This document shows, in pieces, positions 14,985 to 23,399 of a DNA stretch of 41,692 nucleotides. The DNA is from Candidatus Gemmiger stercoripullorum. GTDB taxonomy: Bacteria; Bacillota; Clostridia; Oscillospirales; Ruminococcaceae. Every line of letters begins with the position of its first letter. Position 1 is the first letter of the stretch. A model generated the notes under the pieces. The model worked only from the letters and a program-made list of their open reading frames with translations. It was not told the DNA's origin and ran no database searches. Location: the NCBI GenBank assembly GCA_019119365.1, contig DWXD01000015.1, positions 1-41,692 of the forward strand, read 5' to 3'. Position numbers and translations under genes: made by a program.

Positions 14985-15956
14985 ATGAAACGCAAGATCG
15001 CTCTGGTTTGCGCCGCCGCCATGGCCCTGAGCCTGGCCGCCTGCGGCAACACCGCTACTTCTGAATCCACTGCCGCCTCCGAGAGCACCGCTGCTTCCAG
15101 CAGCGAGGCCGCCCCCGCCGAGAGCAGCGAAGCCGCCGAGGAAGAAGCCCCCGCCGAGGAGGCCGCTGCCGGTGACTTTGACGCCACCCAGGCTATTACC
15201 GTGGTTTCCCGCGAGGACGGCTCCGGCACCCGCGGCGCGTTCATCGAGCTGACCGGCGTCGAGGATGACAACGGCGACAACACCACCCAGGCCGCCGCCA
15301 TCCAGAACTCCACCAACGGCGTTATGACCACCGTGGCCAACGACGCCACCGCCATCGGCTACATCAGCCTGGGCAGCCTGGACGAGAAGGAAGTCAAGGC
15401 CGTCACCGTGGCCGGCGTTGCGCCTTCCGCCGAGACCGTCACCGACGGCACCTACACCCTGGCCCGCCCGTTCAACATTGTGACCAACGGCGAGCCGACC
15501 GACGCGCTGGCCGTTGACTTCATCAACTACTGCATGAGCGCCGAGGGCCAGGCCATCGCCACCGAGGAAGGCTATGTCGGTTCCGCCGATGCCGCCGCCT
15601 TTGAGGGCACCCTGCCGGAAGGCAGCATCGTCGTGGGCGGCTCCACCTCTGTTAGCCCGCTGATGGAGAAGCTGATCGAAGGCTATCAGGCGCTGAACGC
15701 CAACGCCACCATCGAGCTGCAGACCACCGACTCCACCACCGGCGTGACCGGCGTCATGGATGGTTCCTACACCATCGGCATGGCCAGCCGTGAGCTGAAG
15801 GAAGAAGAGACCGCCCAGGGTGCTGTCGGCACCGTTCTGGCCATGGACGGCATCGCGGTCATCGTCAACCCCGCCAACACCGCTGTCGAGGACCTGAGCA
15901 TCGACCAGATCCGCAGCATCTACGTCGGCGAGACCACCACCTGGGACGCGCTGTAA
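14985..15956 (+). CDS. pstS: Phosphate ABC transporter, substrate-binding lipoprotein
   Basis: This 323-aa periplasm-facing lipoprotein has a signal peptide with lipobox LAAC (Cys20), an Ala/Ser/Glu-rich linker (21-62) and a phosphate-binding fold. The order of parts is unusual: the segment with SREDGSGTRGAF (normally in the second half of PstS) comes first, and the usual N-terminal segment GGSTSVSPLMEKL comes last, ending at IYVGETTTWDAL. This is a circular permutation, seen also in other clostridial PstS proteins to my knowledge. Both phosphate-contact motifs are present. It heads the pst operon; GGGAG precedes the ATG. A 178-base gap with a weak hairpin separates it from pstC, compatible with higher expression of the binding protein. 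Confidence 0.92.
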   Translation: MKRKIALVCAAAMALSLAACGNTATSESTAASESTAASSSEAAPAESSEAAEEEAPAEEAAAGDFDATQAITVVSREDGSGTRGAFIELTGVEDDNGDNTTQAAAIQNSTNGVMTTVANDATAIGYISLGSLDEKEVKAVTVAGVAPSAETVTDGTYTLARPFNIVTNGEPTDALAVDFINYCMSAEGQAIATEEGYVGSADAAAFEGTLPEGSIVVGGSTSVSPLMEKLIEGYQALNANATIELQTTDSTTGVTGVMDGSYTIGMASRELKEEETAQGAVGTVLAMDGIAVIVNPANTAVEDLSIDQIRSIYVGETTTWDAL

Positions 15957-16050
15957 GCCGCAGCTGAAAACCTGCAGCCAAGTATAAAGTGAGGGAGTGG
16001 GGATGAAACCAAAGCGAGCGTTCCGCGCCGCGGGTTTCGTCCCCGCTCTT

Positions 16051-16080
16051 TGTGTGAGATTGTGTGAGATTGTGTGAAAT
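16051..16080 (+). repeat. Three tandem 10-bp repeats
   Basis: TGTGTGAGAT, TGTGTGAGAT, TGTGTGAAAT stand in tandem in the pstS-pstC spacer, after a short GCGGG/CCCGC hairpin. Confidence 0.8.
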
Positions 16081-16134
16081 CAAGGCCGCCCATCGTTCCT
16101 TTTGCATTGGGCAAGCAAAGCGAGGTATAGGAGT

Positions 16135-17037
16135 ATGAAAACGAGATCCGTCAGTACCAAAGAGACGGTCATGCAGTGGGTGTTCACCGTCTGCGCCTGC
16201 GTGTCAATTTTGGCCGTTGCGCTGATCTGCGTGTTCCTGTTTGCGAACGGCGTCCCCACCATTGCCGAGATCGGTCCGCTCAAGTTCCTGCTGGGCACAA
16301 ACTGGAAGCCCGGCAACGACCTGTACGGCATTTTGCCCATGATTCTGGGCAGCATCTATGTCACGGCCGGGGCCATCGTCGTCGGCGTGCCCGTCGGCCT
16401 GCTGACCGCCGTCTACATGAGCCGGTTCGCTTCGAACAAGGTCAACAAGGTGCTGCTGCCCGCCGTGCAGCTGCTGGCCGGTATCCCTTCGGTCGTGTAC
16501 GGCTTCTTCGGCATGGTCGTGCTGGTGCCCGCCATCCAGGCGGTGCTCAAGACCGACTTTGTGCGCAAGGTGCTGCACATCAACAACGGCAAGGGCATGA
16601 GCCTGTTCACGGCCAGTTTGCTGCTGGGCATCATGATTTTGCCCACCATCATCACGGTCAGCAAGACCAGCCTGGACGCTGTGCCGGAAAGCTACTATGA
16701 AGGCAGCCTGGCGCTGGGCGCCACGCATGAGCGCAGCGTGTTCTTCACGGTGCTGCCGGCCGCCAAGTCCGGCGTTATGTCCGCCGTGATCCTGGGCATC
16801 GGGCGCGCCATCGGCGAGACGATGGCCGTCGTCATGGTCGCGGGCAACCAGACCTGGATGCCGCAGGGCCTGTTCCAGGGCCTGCGCACCATGACGAGCA
16901 ACATCGTCATCGAGATGGGCTATGCCGCGGGCCTGCACCGCGAAGCGCTGATCGCCACCGGCGTGGTGCTGTTCGTTTTCATCCTCATCATCAACCTTTG
17001 TTTCAGCCTGGTGAAAGGAGCCGAGAAGAATGCCTGA
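16135..17037 (+). CDS. pstC: Phosphate ABC transporter permease
   Basis: This 300-aa integral membrane permease carries the family blocks AVQLLAGIPSVVYGFFG and the EAA-type cytoplasmic loop YYEGSLALGATHERSVFFTVLP, which docks on the PstB ATPase, followed by ILGIGRAIGETMAV. About six membrane segments are visible. The ATG at 16135 is used because CGAGG and AGGAG lie just upstream; an ATG 11 codons earlier has no site. It overlaps pstA by 8 bases, so the two permeases are translationally coupled. Confidence 0.95.
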   Translation: MKTRSVSTKETVMQWVFTVCACVSILAVALICVFLFANGVPTIAEIGPLKFLLGTNWKPGNDLYGILPMILGSIYVTAGAIVVGVPVGLLTAVYMSRFASNKVNKVLLPAVQLLAGIPSVVYGFFGMVVLVPAIQAVLKTDFVRKVLHINNGKGMSLFTASLLLGIMILPTIITVSKTSLDAVPESYYEGSLALGATHERSVFFTVLPAAKSGVMSAVILGIGRAIGETMAVVMVAGNQTWMPQGLFQGLRTMTSNIVIEMGYAAGLHREALIATGVVLFVFILIINLCFSLVKGAEKNA

Positions 17038-17944
17038 TGGAATCACCGCCAATGCGGGCGGCCGCGAATACGCCAGCTCCGGCGCGCGCATGATCCCGCC
17101 GATCCCCGCCCAGAACCGCACCGGCGCGCGTGCGTTCGCGCTCGTCATGCGCTGGCTCGTGCGCATCGCCGCCCTGCTCACCGCCGCCGTGCTGATCTTT
17201 TTGATCGGGTACATCCTGGTCATGGGCATCCCCAACTTGAAACCCAGCCTGTTTGAATGGACCTATAACTCCGAGAACGTCTCGCTGGTGCCTTCGCTGA
17301 TCAACACCGTGCTGATGACCGCCTTCTCCCTGGTCATCGCCACGCCGCTGGGCATCTTTGCCGCCGTCTGGCTGGTCGAATACGCCAAGCGCGGCAACAA
17401 GCTGGTCAAGGTGGTGCGCGTCACCACCGAAACGCTGCAGGGCATCCCGTCCATCGTGTTCGGCCTGTTCGGCATGCTGTTCTTTGTCTCCCAGCTGCAC
17501 TGGGGCTACAGCCTGATCGCGGGCGCGTTCACGCTGGCCATCATGGTACTGCCCGTCATCATGCGCACCACCGAGGAAGCCCTGCTTGCCGTGCCGGATT
17601 CCTACCGCGAAGGCTCGTTCGGCCTGGGCGCGGGCAAGCTGCGCACCGTGTTCACCATTGTGCTGCCCTCCGCCATGCCGGGCATTTTGTCCGGCGTTAT
17701 CCTGGCCGTGGGCCGCATTGTGGGCGAGACCGCCGCGCTGATCTACACCGCCAGCACGGTGGCCGCCATCCCGGAAAATGTGTTCAGCTCCACCCGTACC
17801 CTGGCCGTGCACATGTACCTGCTGTCCAGCGAGGGCCTGCACGTCGACGCCACCTACGGCACCGCCGTGGTGCTGCTGGTGCTGGTGCTGCTCATCAACT
17901 GCCTGTCCAGCTTTATCGCGGGCAAACTTGCGAAAGGAAAGTAA
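17030..17944 (+). CDS. pstA: Phosphate ABC transporter permease
   Basis: This 304-aa partner permease has a 35-residue polar N-terminus, then six membrane segments. TLQGIPSIVFGLFGMLFF and the EAA loop SYREGSFGLGAGKLRTVFTIVLPSAMPG are the PstA hallmarks, followed by AVGRIVGETAAL. It begins inside the end of pstC and ends 6 bases before pstB. Confidence 0.95.
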   Translation: MPDGITANAGGREYASSGARMIPPIPAQNRTGARAFALVMRWLVRIAALLTAAVLIFLIGYILVMGIPNLKPSLFEWTYNSENVSLVPSLINTVLMTAFSLVIATPLGIFAAVWLVEYAKRGNKLVKVVRVTTETLQGIPSIVFGLFGMLFFVSQLHWGYSLIAGAFTLAIMVLPVIMRTTEEALLAVPDSYREGSFGLGAGKLRTVFTIVLPSAMPGILSGVILAVGRIVGETAALIYTASTVAAIPENVFSSTRTLAVHMYLLSSEGLHVDATYGTAVVLLVLVLLINCLSSFIAGKLAKGK

Positions 17945-17950
17945 GTAGAG

Positions 17951-18703
17951 ATGAATAAATTTGAAGTGTCCAACATGGACCTGTACTACGGCAACTTCCA
18001 TGCGCTGAAAAATGTCAACATCTCCATCCCGGAAAAAGAGATCACCGCCTTCATCGGCCCTTCCGGCTGCGGCAAATCCACTTTCCTCAAGAGCCTCAAC
18101 CGCATGAACGATCTGGTCGAAGGCTGCCGCATCTCGGGCGATATCAAGCTGGACGGCGTCGACATCTACAAGGACAAGATGGACGTCAACGTGCTGCGCA
18201 AGCGCGTGGGCATGGTGTTCCAGAAACCCAACCCGTTCCCCATGTCCATCTATGACAACATCGCCTACGGCCCGCGCACCCACGGCATCCACAACAAGGC
18301 CAAGCTGGACGAGATTGTTGAAAAATCCCTGCGCGGCGCGGCCATCTGGGACGAAGTCAAGGACCGCCTGAACAAAAGCGCGCTGGGCATGTCCGGCGGG
18401 CAGCAGCAGCGCCTGTGCATTGCGCGCGCGCTGGCGGTCGAACCCGAAGTGCTGCTGATGGACGAACCGACCTCCGCCCTCGACCCGATCTCGACCTCCA
18501 AGGTCGAGGAGCTGGCGATGGAGCTGAAGAAGGACTACACCATCGTCATTGTCACCCACAACATGCAGCAGGCCGCGCGTATCTCGGACAAGACCGCCTT
18601 CTTCCTGCTGGGCGAACTGGTCGAGATGGGCCCGACCGAGCAGGTCTTCTCGACCCCGGTCGACAAGCGCACCGAAGATTACATCTCCGGCCGTTTCGGC
18701 TGA
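17951..18703 (+). CDS. pstB: Phosphate ABC transporter ATPase
   Basis: This 250-aa ABC ATPase has Walker [10 protein letters not shown] at 36-44, a Q-loop [12 protein letters not shown] (the PNPFPMS string is typical of PstB), signature MSGGQQQR, Walker [12 protein letters not shown] and the switch His in VTHNMQQ. Its length is normal for the family. It powers the PstCA channel. It follows pstA closely and is followed 48 bases later by phoU. Confidence 0.96.
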   Translation: MNKFEVSNMDLYYGNFHALKNVNISIPEKEITAFIGPSGCGKSTFLKSLNRMNDLVEGCRISGDIKLDGVDIYKDKMDVNVLRKRVGMVFQKPNPFPMSIYDNIAYGPRTHGIHNKAKLDEIVEKSLRGAAIWDEVKDRLNKSALGMSGGQQQRLCIARALAVEPEVLLMDEPTSALDPISTSKVEELAMELKKDYTIVIVTHNMQQAARISDKTAFFLLGELVEMGPTEQVFSTPVDKRTEDYISGRFG

Positions 18704-18751
18704 TGCAAAAAATGCTGTATTGCCGCATTATTTTGAAAAGGAGAATTCCAC

Positions 18752-19426
18752 ATGCCTACCAGCAACCGCAAGGTATATGATGAGGAACTGCTGCAGCTTG
18801 ACTCCATGCTGGCCCGCATGGGCCACGCGGCGGGCGGGGCGATCTCCAGCGCCATGCAGGCGCTGCGGGAGGGAGACCTCGAACGGGCGCGCAGCGTTGT
18901 GGCGCGCGACAGCGAGATCAACTCGGTCGAACATGACATCGAGCACCGCTGCCTGACGCTGATTTTGCGCCAGCAGCCGGTCGCCACCGACCTGCGCAAG
19001 GTCACGACCGCGATGAAGATGGTCACGGACATCGAGCGCATTGCCGACCAGGCTTCCGACATTGCCGAGATCGTGCTGCACCTTGACTACGGCGTCGTCC
19101 AGACGTTTGACTTCATGGACGACATCTACCGCATGGGCGAGCTTGCGCTCGGCATGGTCAAGCAGGCCATCGCGGCCTATGTGCAGGTGGACCTGGCCAG
19201 CGCGGCCGAGGTCATCGCCCGCGACGACCAGGCCGACAAGGCGTTCAGCCGCATCAGCGGCGAGATCGCGCAGTACATCGCCGCCCACCCGGCGCAGGCC
19301 GAGACCGCGCTCGACCTGTTCATGGTCACAAAATACCTCGAGCGCCTGGGCGACCACGCCGTCAACGTGGCCGAATGGGTCGAGTTCCTCAAGACCGGCG
19401 TGCACAAGTCCTGCAAGATCGTCTGA
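18752..19426 (+). CDS. phoU: Phosphate signalling regulator
   Basis: This 224-aa all-helical protein has two PhoU repeats. Each carries the metal-binding ExxxD-type helix: the first has KMVTDIERIADQASDIAE (about 90-107), the second VTKYLERLGDHAVNVAEWVEF (about 192-212). PhoU links the Pst transporter to the PhoR/PhoB-type two-component system and limits phosphate uptake. AAAAGGAG precedes the ATG. It is the last gene of the operon. No phoR or phoB gene is in the window. Confidence 0.95.
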   Translation: MPTSNRKVYDEELLQLDSMLARMGHAAGGAISSAMQALREGDLERARSVVARDSEINSVEHDIEHRCLTLILRQQPVATDLRKVTTAMKMVTDIERIADQASDIAEIVLHLDYGVVQTFDFMDDIYRMGELALGMVKQAIAAYVQVDLASAAEVIARDDQADKAFSRISGEIAQYIAAHPAQAETALDLFMVTKYLERLGDHAVNVAEWVEFLKTGVHKSCKIV

Positions 19427-19470
19427 GCGCGCCGCCAAAAAAAGCCATTCTCTTATTTTTCCTATACCAA

Positions 19471-19515
19471 CCGGAACGGGGCCCCGCGCCATGCGGGACC
19501 CCGTTCTGGTTTTTA
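19471..19515 (+). terminator. Terminator of the pst-phoU operon
   Basis: A long stem (GAACGGGG-CCCGC against GCGGG-CCCCGTTC, one mismatch) is followed by TGGTTTTT. Confidence 0.8.
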
Positions 19516-19568
19516 CCTTGCCTGGGAGAGAAGGCGGTTTGGTAAACAGTTGCGCTATCGATTGCTTT

Positions 19569-19982
19569 TTACAAAACCATCACCAGTGTTCCAATTCCAA
19601 TTAAGACGCAGCCGATGAAAGATTTGGTTGTAAACTGCTCATGGAGGAAAACAAAAGCCAGAATGAGTGTGATAACGACACTCAATTTATCAACGGGAAC
19701 GACCTTGGAAGCGTCTCCGATTTGTAAAGCCTTATAGTAGCACAGCCAGGAAGCTCCCGTTGCCAGGCCGGATAAAATAAGAAACAACCAGCTTTTTTGA
19801 CTGATTTGTGATAATCCGCTTTGAACGTTTGTTAAAAATACCATTCCCCAGGCCATCATCACAACGACAACGGTTCTTATGGCTGTCGCAAGGTTTGAAT
19901 TGACGCCGTCTATGCCGATCTTTGCCAATATCGAAGTCAGGGCTGCGAACATAGCCGACAACAGTGCATATATAAACCACAT
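19569..19982 (-). CDS. Half-size EamA/DMT-family transporter
   Basis: This 137-aa protein has four to five membrane segments and one EamA repeat; the full-length family has two. Typical blocks are FAALTSILAKIGIDGVNSNLATAIRT at the start and SWLCYYKALQIGDASKVVPVDKLSVVITL in the middle. Single-repeat members usually act as dimers; the substrate is unknown. AAAGGTG lies 7 bases before the ATG. The gene is markedly AT-richer than its neighbours, suggesting acquisition by transfer. It lies 87 bases downstream of the aminopeptidase gene on the same strand and may be read through from it. Confidence 0.8.
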   Translation of the reverse strand: MWFIYALLSAMFAALTSILAKIGIDGVNSNLATAIRTVVVVMMAWGMVFLTNVQSGLSQISQKSWLFLILSGLATGASWLCYYKALQIGDASKVVPVDKLSVVITLILAFVFLHEQFTTKSFIGCVLIGIGTLVMVL

Positions 19983-20069
19983 GCGCGATCACCTTTGATC
20001 TTTCGTTCGACTGAAATAATTATGGCGTCTGCCACGCGGAGCGGGCGGCAGGGGAGGGGGCAAAGGTGG

Positions 20070-21860
20070 TCAGCGCGTCAGCGGGGCGGTCTTTTGGGCC
20101 AGCCAGGCTTTCTCGTCTTCGGTCAGGCGGGGGGCCAGCGTCTCGTAGACGTGCCGGTGGTAGGCGTTGAGCCAGGCCAGCTGCGGGCCGCTGAGTTCGT
20201 CGACGAGCACCGGCGCGGTGTCGATGGGAACAAGGGTCAGCGGCTCGAACCGGAGCCAGCGGCCGTACTGGTTCTCGCCCGCGTCCACACATTCGAGCTC
20301 GTTCTCAATGCGGATGCCGACAAGGTCGGTCTCGTACACGCCGGGTTCGTCGGTGATGGTCATGCCGGGCTTGAAGACGACGGCGTTGTTCGGCCGCAGG
20401 CTCTGCGGGCCTTCGTGCACGCTGGAGATGAAGCCGACGCCGTGGCCGGTGCCGCAGCGGTAGTTGATCTTGTGCGCCCACAGCGGCCCGCGCGCAAAGG
20501 TGTCCAGCGCAAAGCCGGTGCAGTAGTCAAGGAACACCGCGCGCGCCATGTCGATGTGGCTCTGCAGCACCCAGGTGTAATAGCGGCGCTCGTCGCCGGT
20601 CAGCGGGCCGACCGGGTAGGTGCGGGTGATGTCGGTGGTGCCGCAGTCATACTGGCCGCCGTTGTCGACCAGCAGAAAGCCGTGCGGCTCGATGGCGGCG
20701 TCCGCGCCGGGCTCGGCGTGGTAGTGCATCATGGCGGCGTTGGGGCCCCAGGCGGCAATGGCCGCGAAGCTGTCGTCAAAATAGCCGGGCTGTTCGCGGC
20801 GGCGGGCCTGCAGCATGCCCTCGATGTCGCTTTCGCGCAGCGGGCGGCCTTCGGCCAGCGCTTTTTCCAGGTCCATCTCAAAGCGGACCATCGCCACGCC
20901 GTCGCGGATGTGGCACTCGCGGATGTTGGCGAGCTCGGTCTCGTTCTTGACGCCCTTGAGCGCCGTGATCGGGTCGCTGCCCAGGCGCACGGTGAAGGCC
21001 GGGTTCTCCTCGACCGCCGTGTACAGCGCATAGTTGGCGGTGCTCTTTTCCAGCAGCACGGTCTCGGGCTTATCGTAACTGCGCAGGAAGGGCAGGAACT
21101 CGTCGTAGCCGCGCAGCGCCACGCCGCTTTCGGCCAGCGCGGCCGCGTCGGCCTCGCGCAGGCGGCCGGGCGCGATGAACAGCGTGCAGGCGTCCAGCGT
21201 GAGGAACGCGAACGCCACGGCCAGCGGCGTGCAGGGCAGGTCCCGCGCGCGCAGGTCCAGCAGCCAGGCCAGGCAGTCCAGCTGCGGCACGGCCAGCGCC
21301 GTCGCGCCCGCTTTGCGCAGCTCTGCGCGCACGGCGGCGAGCTTTTCGGCCACCGTCGCGCCGGTCTGCGCGGGCGTGAGCAGCTCGCACGGGGTGTTGG
21401 GCAAAGCGGGGCGCACATCGGCCCACAGCGGGCTGACGATGTCGCGGTCGGCCAGCGCCGCGCCGGACTTTTCCAGCGCCGCGCGGTACTTTTCCACCGT
21501 GGCGGCGGGCGCGCAGCTGCCGTCCAGCAGCAGCGTCTGCCCGGCGGTAAACTGTGCGGTCAGGTATTCTTCCACGGTGGGCACCCCGGCGGCCCCGGCG
21601 TGCATGCACTCGATCTCGGTGCCGGCCATCTGCTTGTCGCCCTGGACATAAAAACGGCCGTCCACCCACAGCGCGCTGCCCGCCGGCGTCACCACCAGCG
21701 TGGCGTTTTCGCCCGTAAAGCCGGAAAACCAGGTCAGGGCGTTGTAGTGGTCGGGCAGGTATTCGCTGGAATGGGGGTCGCTGGTCATGAGCAGCACGCC
21801 GTGGCCGCCCGCCGCGCGCGCCGCCTGCCGCAAAGCGGCGATCTTTTCGTTTGTGGTCAT
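20070..21860 (-). CDS. M24 aminopeptidase P-type metallopeptidase
   Basis: This 596-aa protein has the three-part plan of long aminopeptidase P: two creatinase-like N-terminal domains (about 1-310) and a pita-bread catalytic domain. Metal ligands are visible: Asp399 and Asp410 in LLVDNGGQYDCGTTDITRT, His473 in GTGHGVG, Glu505 in TDEPGVYE and Glu519 in RIENEL. These enzymes remove the N-terminal residue from peptides with proline in second position. No signal peptide is present, so it is cytoplasmic. The ATG at 21860 has AAAGGAG 9 bases upstream. It has its own promoter with a hairpin at the very start of the transcript. Confidence 0.92.
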   Translation of the reverse strand: MTTNEKIAALRQAARAAGGHGVLLMTSDPHSSEYLPDHYNALTWFSGFTGENATLVVTPAGSALWVDGRFYVQGDKQMAGTEIECMHAGAAGVPTVEEYLTAQFTAGQTLLLDGSCAPAATVEKYRAALEKSGAALADRDIVSPLWADVRPALPNTPCELLTPAQTGATVAEKLAAVRAELRKAGATALAVPQLDCLAWLLDLRARDLPCTPLAVAFAFLTLDACTLFIAPGRLREADAAALAESGVALRGYDEFLPFLRSYDKPETVLLEKSTANYALYTAVEENPAFTVRLGSDPITALKGVKNETELANIRECHIRDGVAMVRFEMDLEKALAEGRPLRESDIEGMLQARRREQPGYFDDSFAAIAAWGPNAAMMHYHAEPGADAAIEPHGFLLVDNGGQYDCGTTDITRTYPVGPLTGDERRYYTWVLQSHIDMARAVFLDYCTGFALDTFARGPLWAHKINYRCGTGHGVGFISSVHEGPQSLRPNNAVVFKPGMTITDEPGVYETDLVGIRIENELECVDAGENQYGRWLRFEPLTLVPIDTAPVLVDELSGPQLAWLNAYHRHVYETLAPRLTEDEKAWLAQKTAPLTR

Positions 21861-21904
21861 TGCGGAAGACTCCTTTTATATTGAGAATGAAACGTGTGGA
21901 GTAA

Positions 21905-21946
21905 AAAACAGGAAGCGGGCCCCGCGCAAAACCGGCGGACCCGCTT
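21905..21946 (-). promoter_or_regulatory. Terminator-like hairpin at the 5' end of the aminopeptidase transcript
   Basis: On the minus strand AAGCGGGTCC pairs with GGGCCCGCTT across a 22-base inner segment. It is followed by CCTGTTTTTTA. It lies between the predicted start (about 21943) and the aminopeptidase ATG (21860), so it may be an attenuator or a 5' stabilising hairpin. Confidence 0.5.
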
Positions 21947-21949
21947 TCT

Positions 21950-21977
21950 ATTCTAGCATGTTTTGCAAAAAGGTCAA
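21950..21977 (-). promoter_or_regulatory. Promoter of the aminopeptidase gene
   Basis: Minus-strand TTGACC (21977-21972), a 16-base spacer and TAGAAT (21955-21950). Confidence 0.6.
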
Positions 21978-22008
21978 ATGCGGGCGGCGGAAATGTACTT
22001 GACAGGTT

Positions 22009-22017
22009 TGCTATAAT
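22009..22017 (+). promoter_or_regulatory. Extended -10 promoter of the COG0523 genes
   Basis: TTGCTATAAT (hexamer 22012-22017) lies about 93 bases before the ATG. A TTGACA at 21999-22004 is only 7 bases away and cannot be its -35. Confidence 0.55.
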
Positions 22018-22109
22018 ATAAGGTAGCAGCCGGGCCGGGAAACGGCCCCGAAAACGGCCGCCGCAGCAACAGACACACAGCGATTGATACAGATACAGGG
22101 GTGCACATC

Positions 22110-23279
22110 ATGGCAGAAAAAGCAACAAAGATCGACATTTTTTCGGGATTCCTCGGCGCGGGCAAGACCACGCTGATCAAAAAGCTCATTCATGAGGCGT
22201 TCGGCGGCGAGAAGCTCGTGCTGATCGAGAACGAATTCGGCGAGATCGGCATCGACGGCGGCTTCATGCGCGAAGCCGGCATCCAGGTCAACGAGCTCAA
22301 CTCCGGCTGCATCTGCTGCAGCCTGGTGGGCGACTTCCGCGAAGCGCTCAAGCAGGTCGTCGAGACCTACCACCCCGACCGCATCCTCATCGAGCCGTCC
22401 GGCGTCGGCAAACTGTCCGACGTGACCCGCGCCGTCGAGGGCGTGGCCGCGTCGCTGCCGGTCGAGCTCAACAGCTTTGTCACGGTGGCCGACGTCAACA
22501 AGGTCAAGCTGTATATGAAGAACTTCGGCGAATTTTACGACGACCAGGTCAGCCATGCTTCCTGCCTGATTTTGAGCCGCACCGGCAACGCGCCGGAGGC
22601 CAAGGTCGCCGCCGCGGTCAAGCTGCTGCAGGAGAAAAACCCCACCGCCACCATCGTCACGACCGACTGGACCAGCCTGACCGGCAAGCAGATCGTCGCG
22701 GTCATGGACGGCAAGCGCGACCTGGTCGCCGAGCTGATCAGCGAGGCCGGGGCCGCCAACGCCGCCCACGCCGGGGAGGACGAGCACGAACACCACCATC
22801 ACCACCACGACGGCCACTGCTGCCACCACGACCACGACGGCGAGCACGACCACGAGCACTGCCACCATGACCATGACCATGAGCACTGCCACCACGACCA
22901 TGACCATGAGCACGGCTGCCATGACCACGAGGAACACGAGGGCCATGTGCACCACTACGACGAGCATGGCGTGTGCAGCTGCGGCCACCATCACCACGAC
23001 CACGACGCCGACGAGGTGTTCACGAGCTGGGGGCGCGAGACTGCGCACAAGTACAGCCGCGAAGCGCTGGAGCAGGCGCTGGCCGCGCTGGACAGCGGCA
23101 AATACGGCGCCATCCTGCGCGCCAAGGGCATCGTGGACGGCGGCGACGGCTGGTTCGAGTTCGACATGGTCCCCGGCGAGCACGAGGTCCGCGCCTGCGG
23201 CCCCGACGTCACCGGCAAGCTGTGCGTGATCGGCTCCGGCCTGGACGAAGCGGCGCTGGGCGAGCTGTTTGGCGCATAA
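22110..23279 (+). CDS. COG0523 (CobW/G3E) GTPase with His-rich metal-binding insert
   Basis: This 389-aa P-loop GTPase belongs to the family of metal chaperones and insertases for zinc, cobalt or nickel. Walker A GFLGAGKTT is at 13-21, the family metal motif GCICC at 66-70, and IEPSGVG at 95-100. The base-recognition motif, usually NKxD, reads SRTG (156-159). Residues 226-298 form an extreme His/Asp/Glu run with tandem HDHDHEHCHH-type units and Cys residues, a likely metal store. A C-terminal CobW domain (ILRAKGIV...GWFEFDMVPG) follows. The ATG at 22110 has AGGGG 8 bases upstream. The next gene is a second COG0523-like protein 120 bases on, so both probably serve metal homeostasis. Confidence 0.9.
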   Translation: MAEKATKIDIFSGFLGAGKTTLIKKLIHEAFGGEKLVLIENEFGEIGIDGGFMREAGIQVNELNSGCICCSLVGDFREALKQVVETYHPDRILIEPSGVGKLSDVTRAVEGVAASLPVELNSFVTVADVNKVKLYMKNFGEFYDDQVSHASCLILSRTGNAPEAKVAAAVKLLQEKNPTATIVTTDWTSLTGKQIVAVMDGKRDLVAELISEAGAANAAHAGEDEHEHHHHHHDGHCCHHDHDGEHDHEHCHHDHDHEHCHHDHDHEHGCHDHEEHEGHVHHYDEHGVCSCGHHHHDHDADEVFTSWGRETAHKYSREALEQALAALDSGKYGAILRAKGIVDGGDGWFEFDMVPGEHEVRACGPDVTGKLCVIGSGLDEAALGELFGA

Positions 23280-23399
23280 ACGCGCAAACGCAAATAAATT
23301 GGGAATTGGGAATGAGAAATCAGGCGTTGGGCGGCGGACCGCCGCAGGCTCCGCATTCCTGATTTTGGCCCGGATTTTGGCAAACTACGGAGGTGCGCT

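Noticed and set aside
21999-22017. TTGACA and TATAAT as a standard promoter for the COG0523 gene
   Set aside because: The spacer is only 7 bases; the extended -10 alone is kept.
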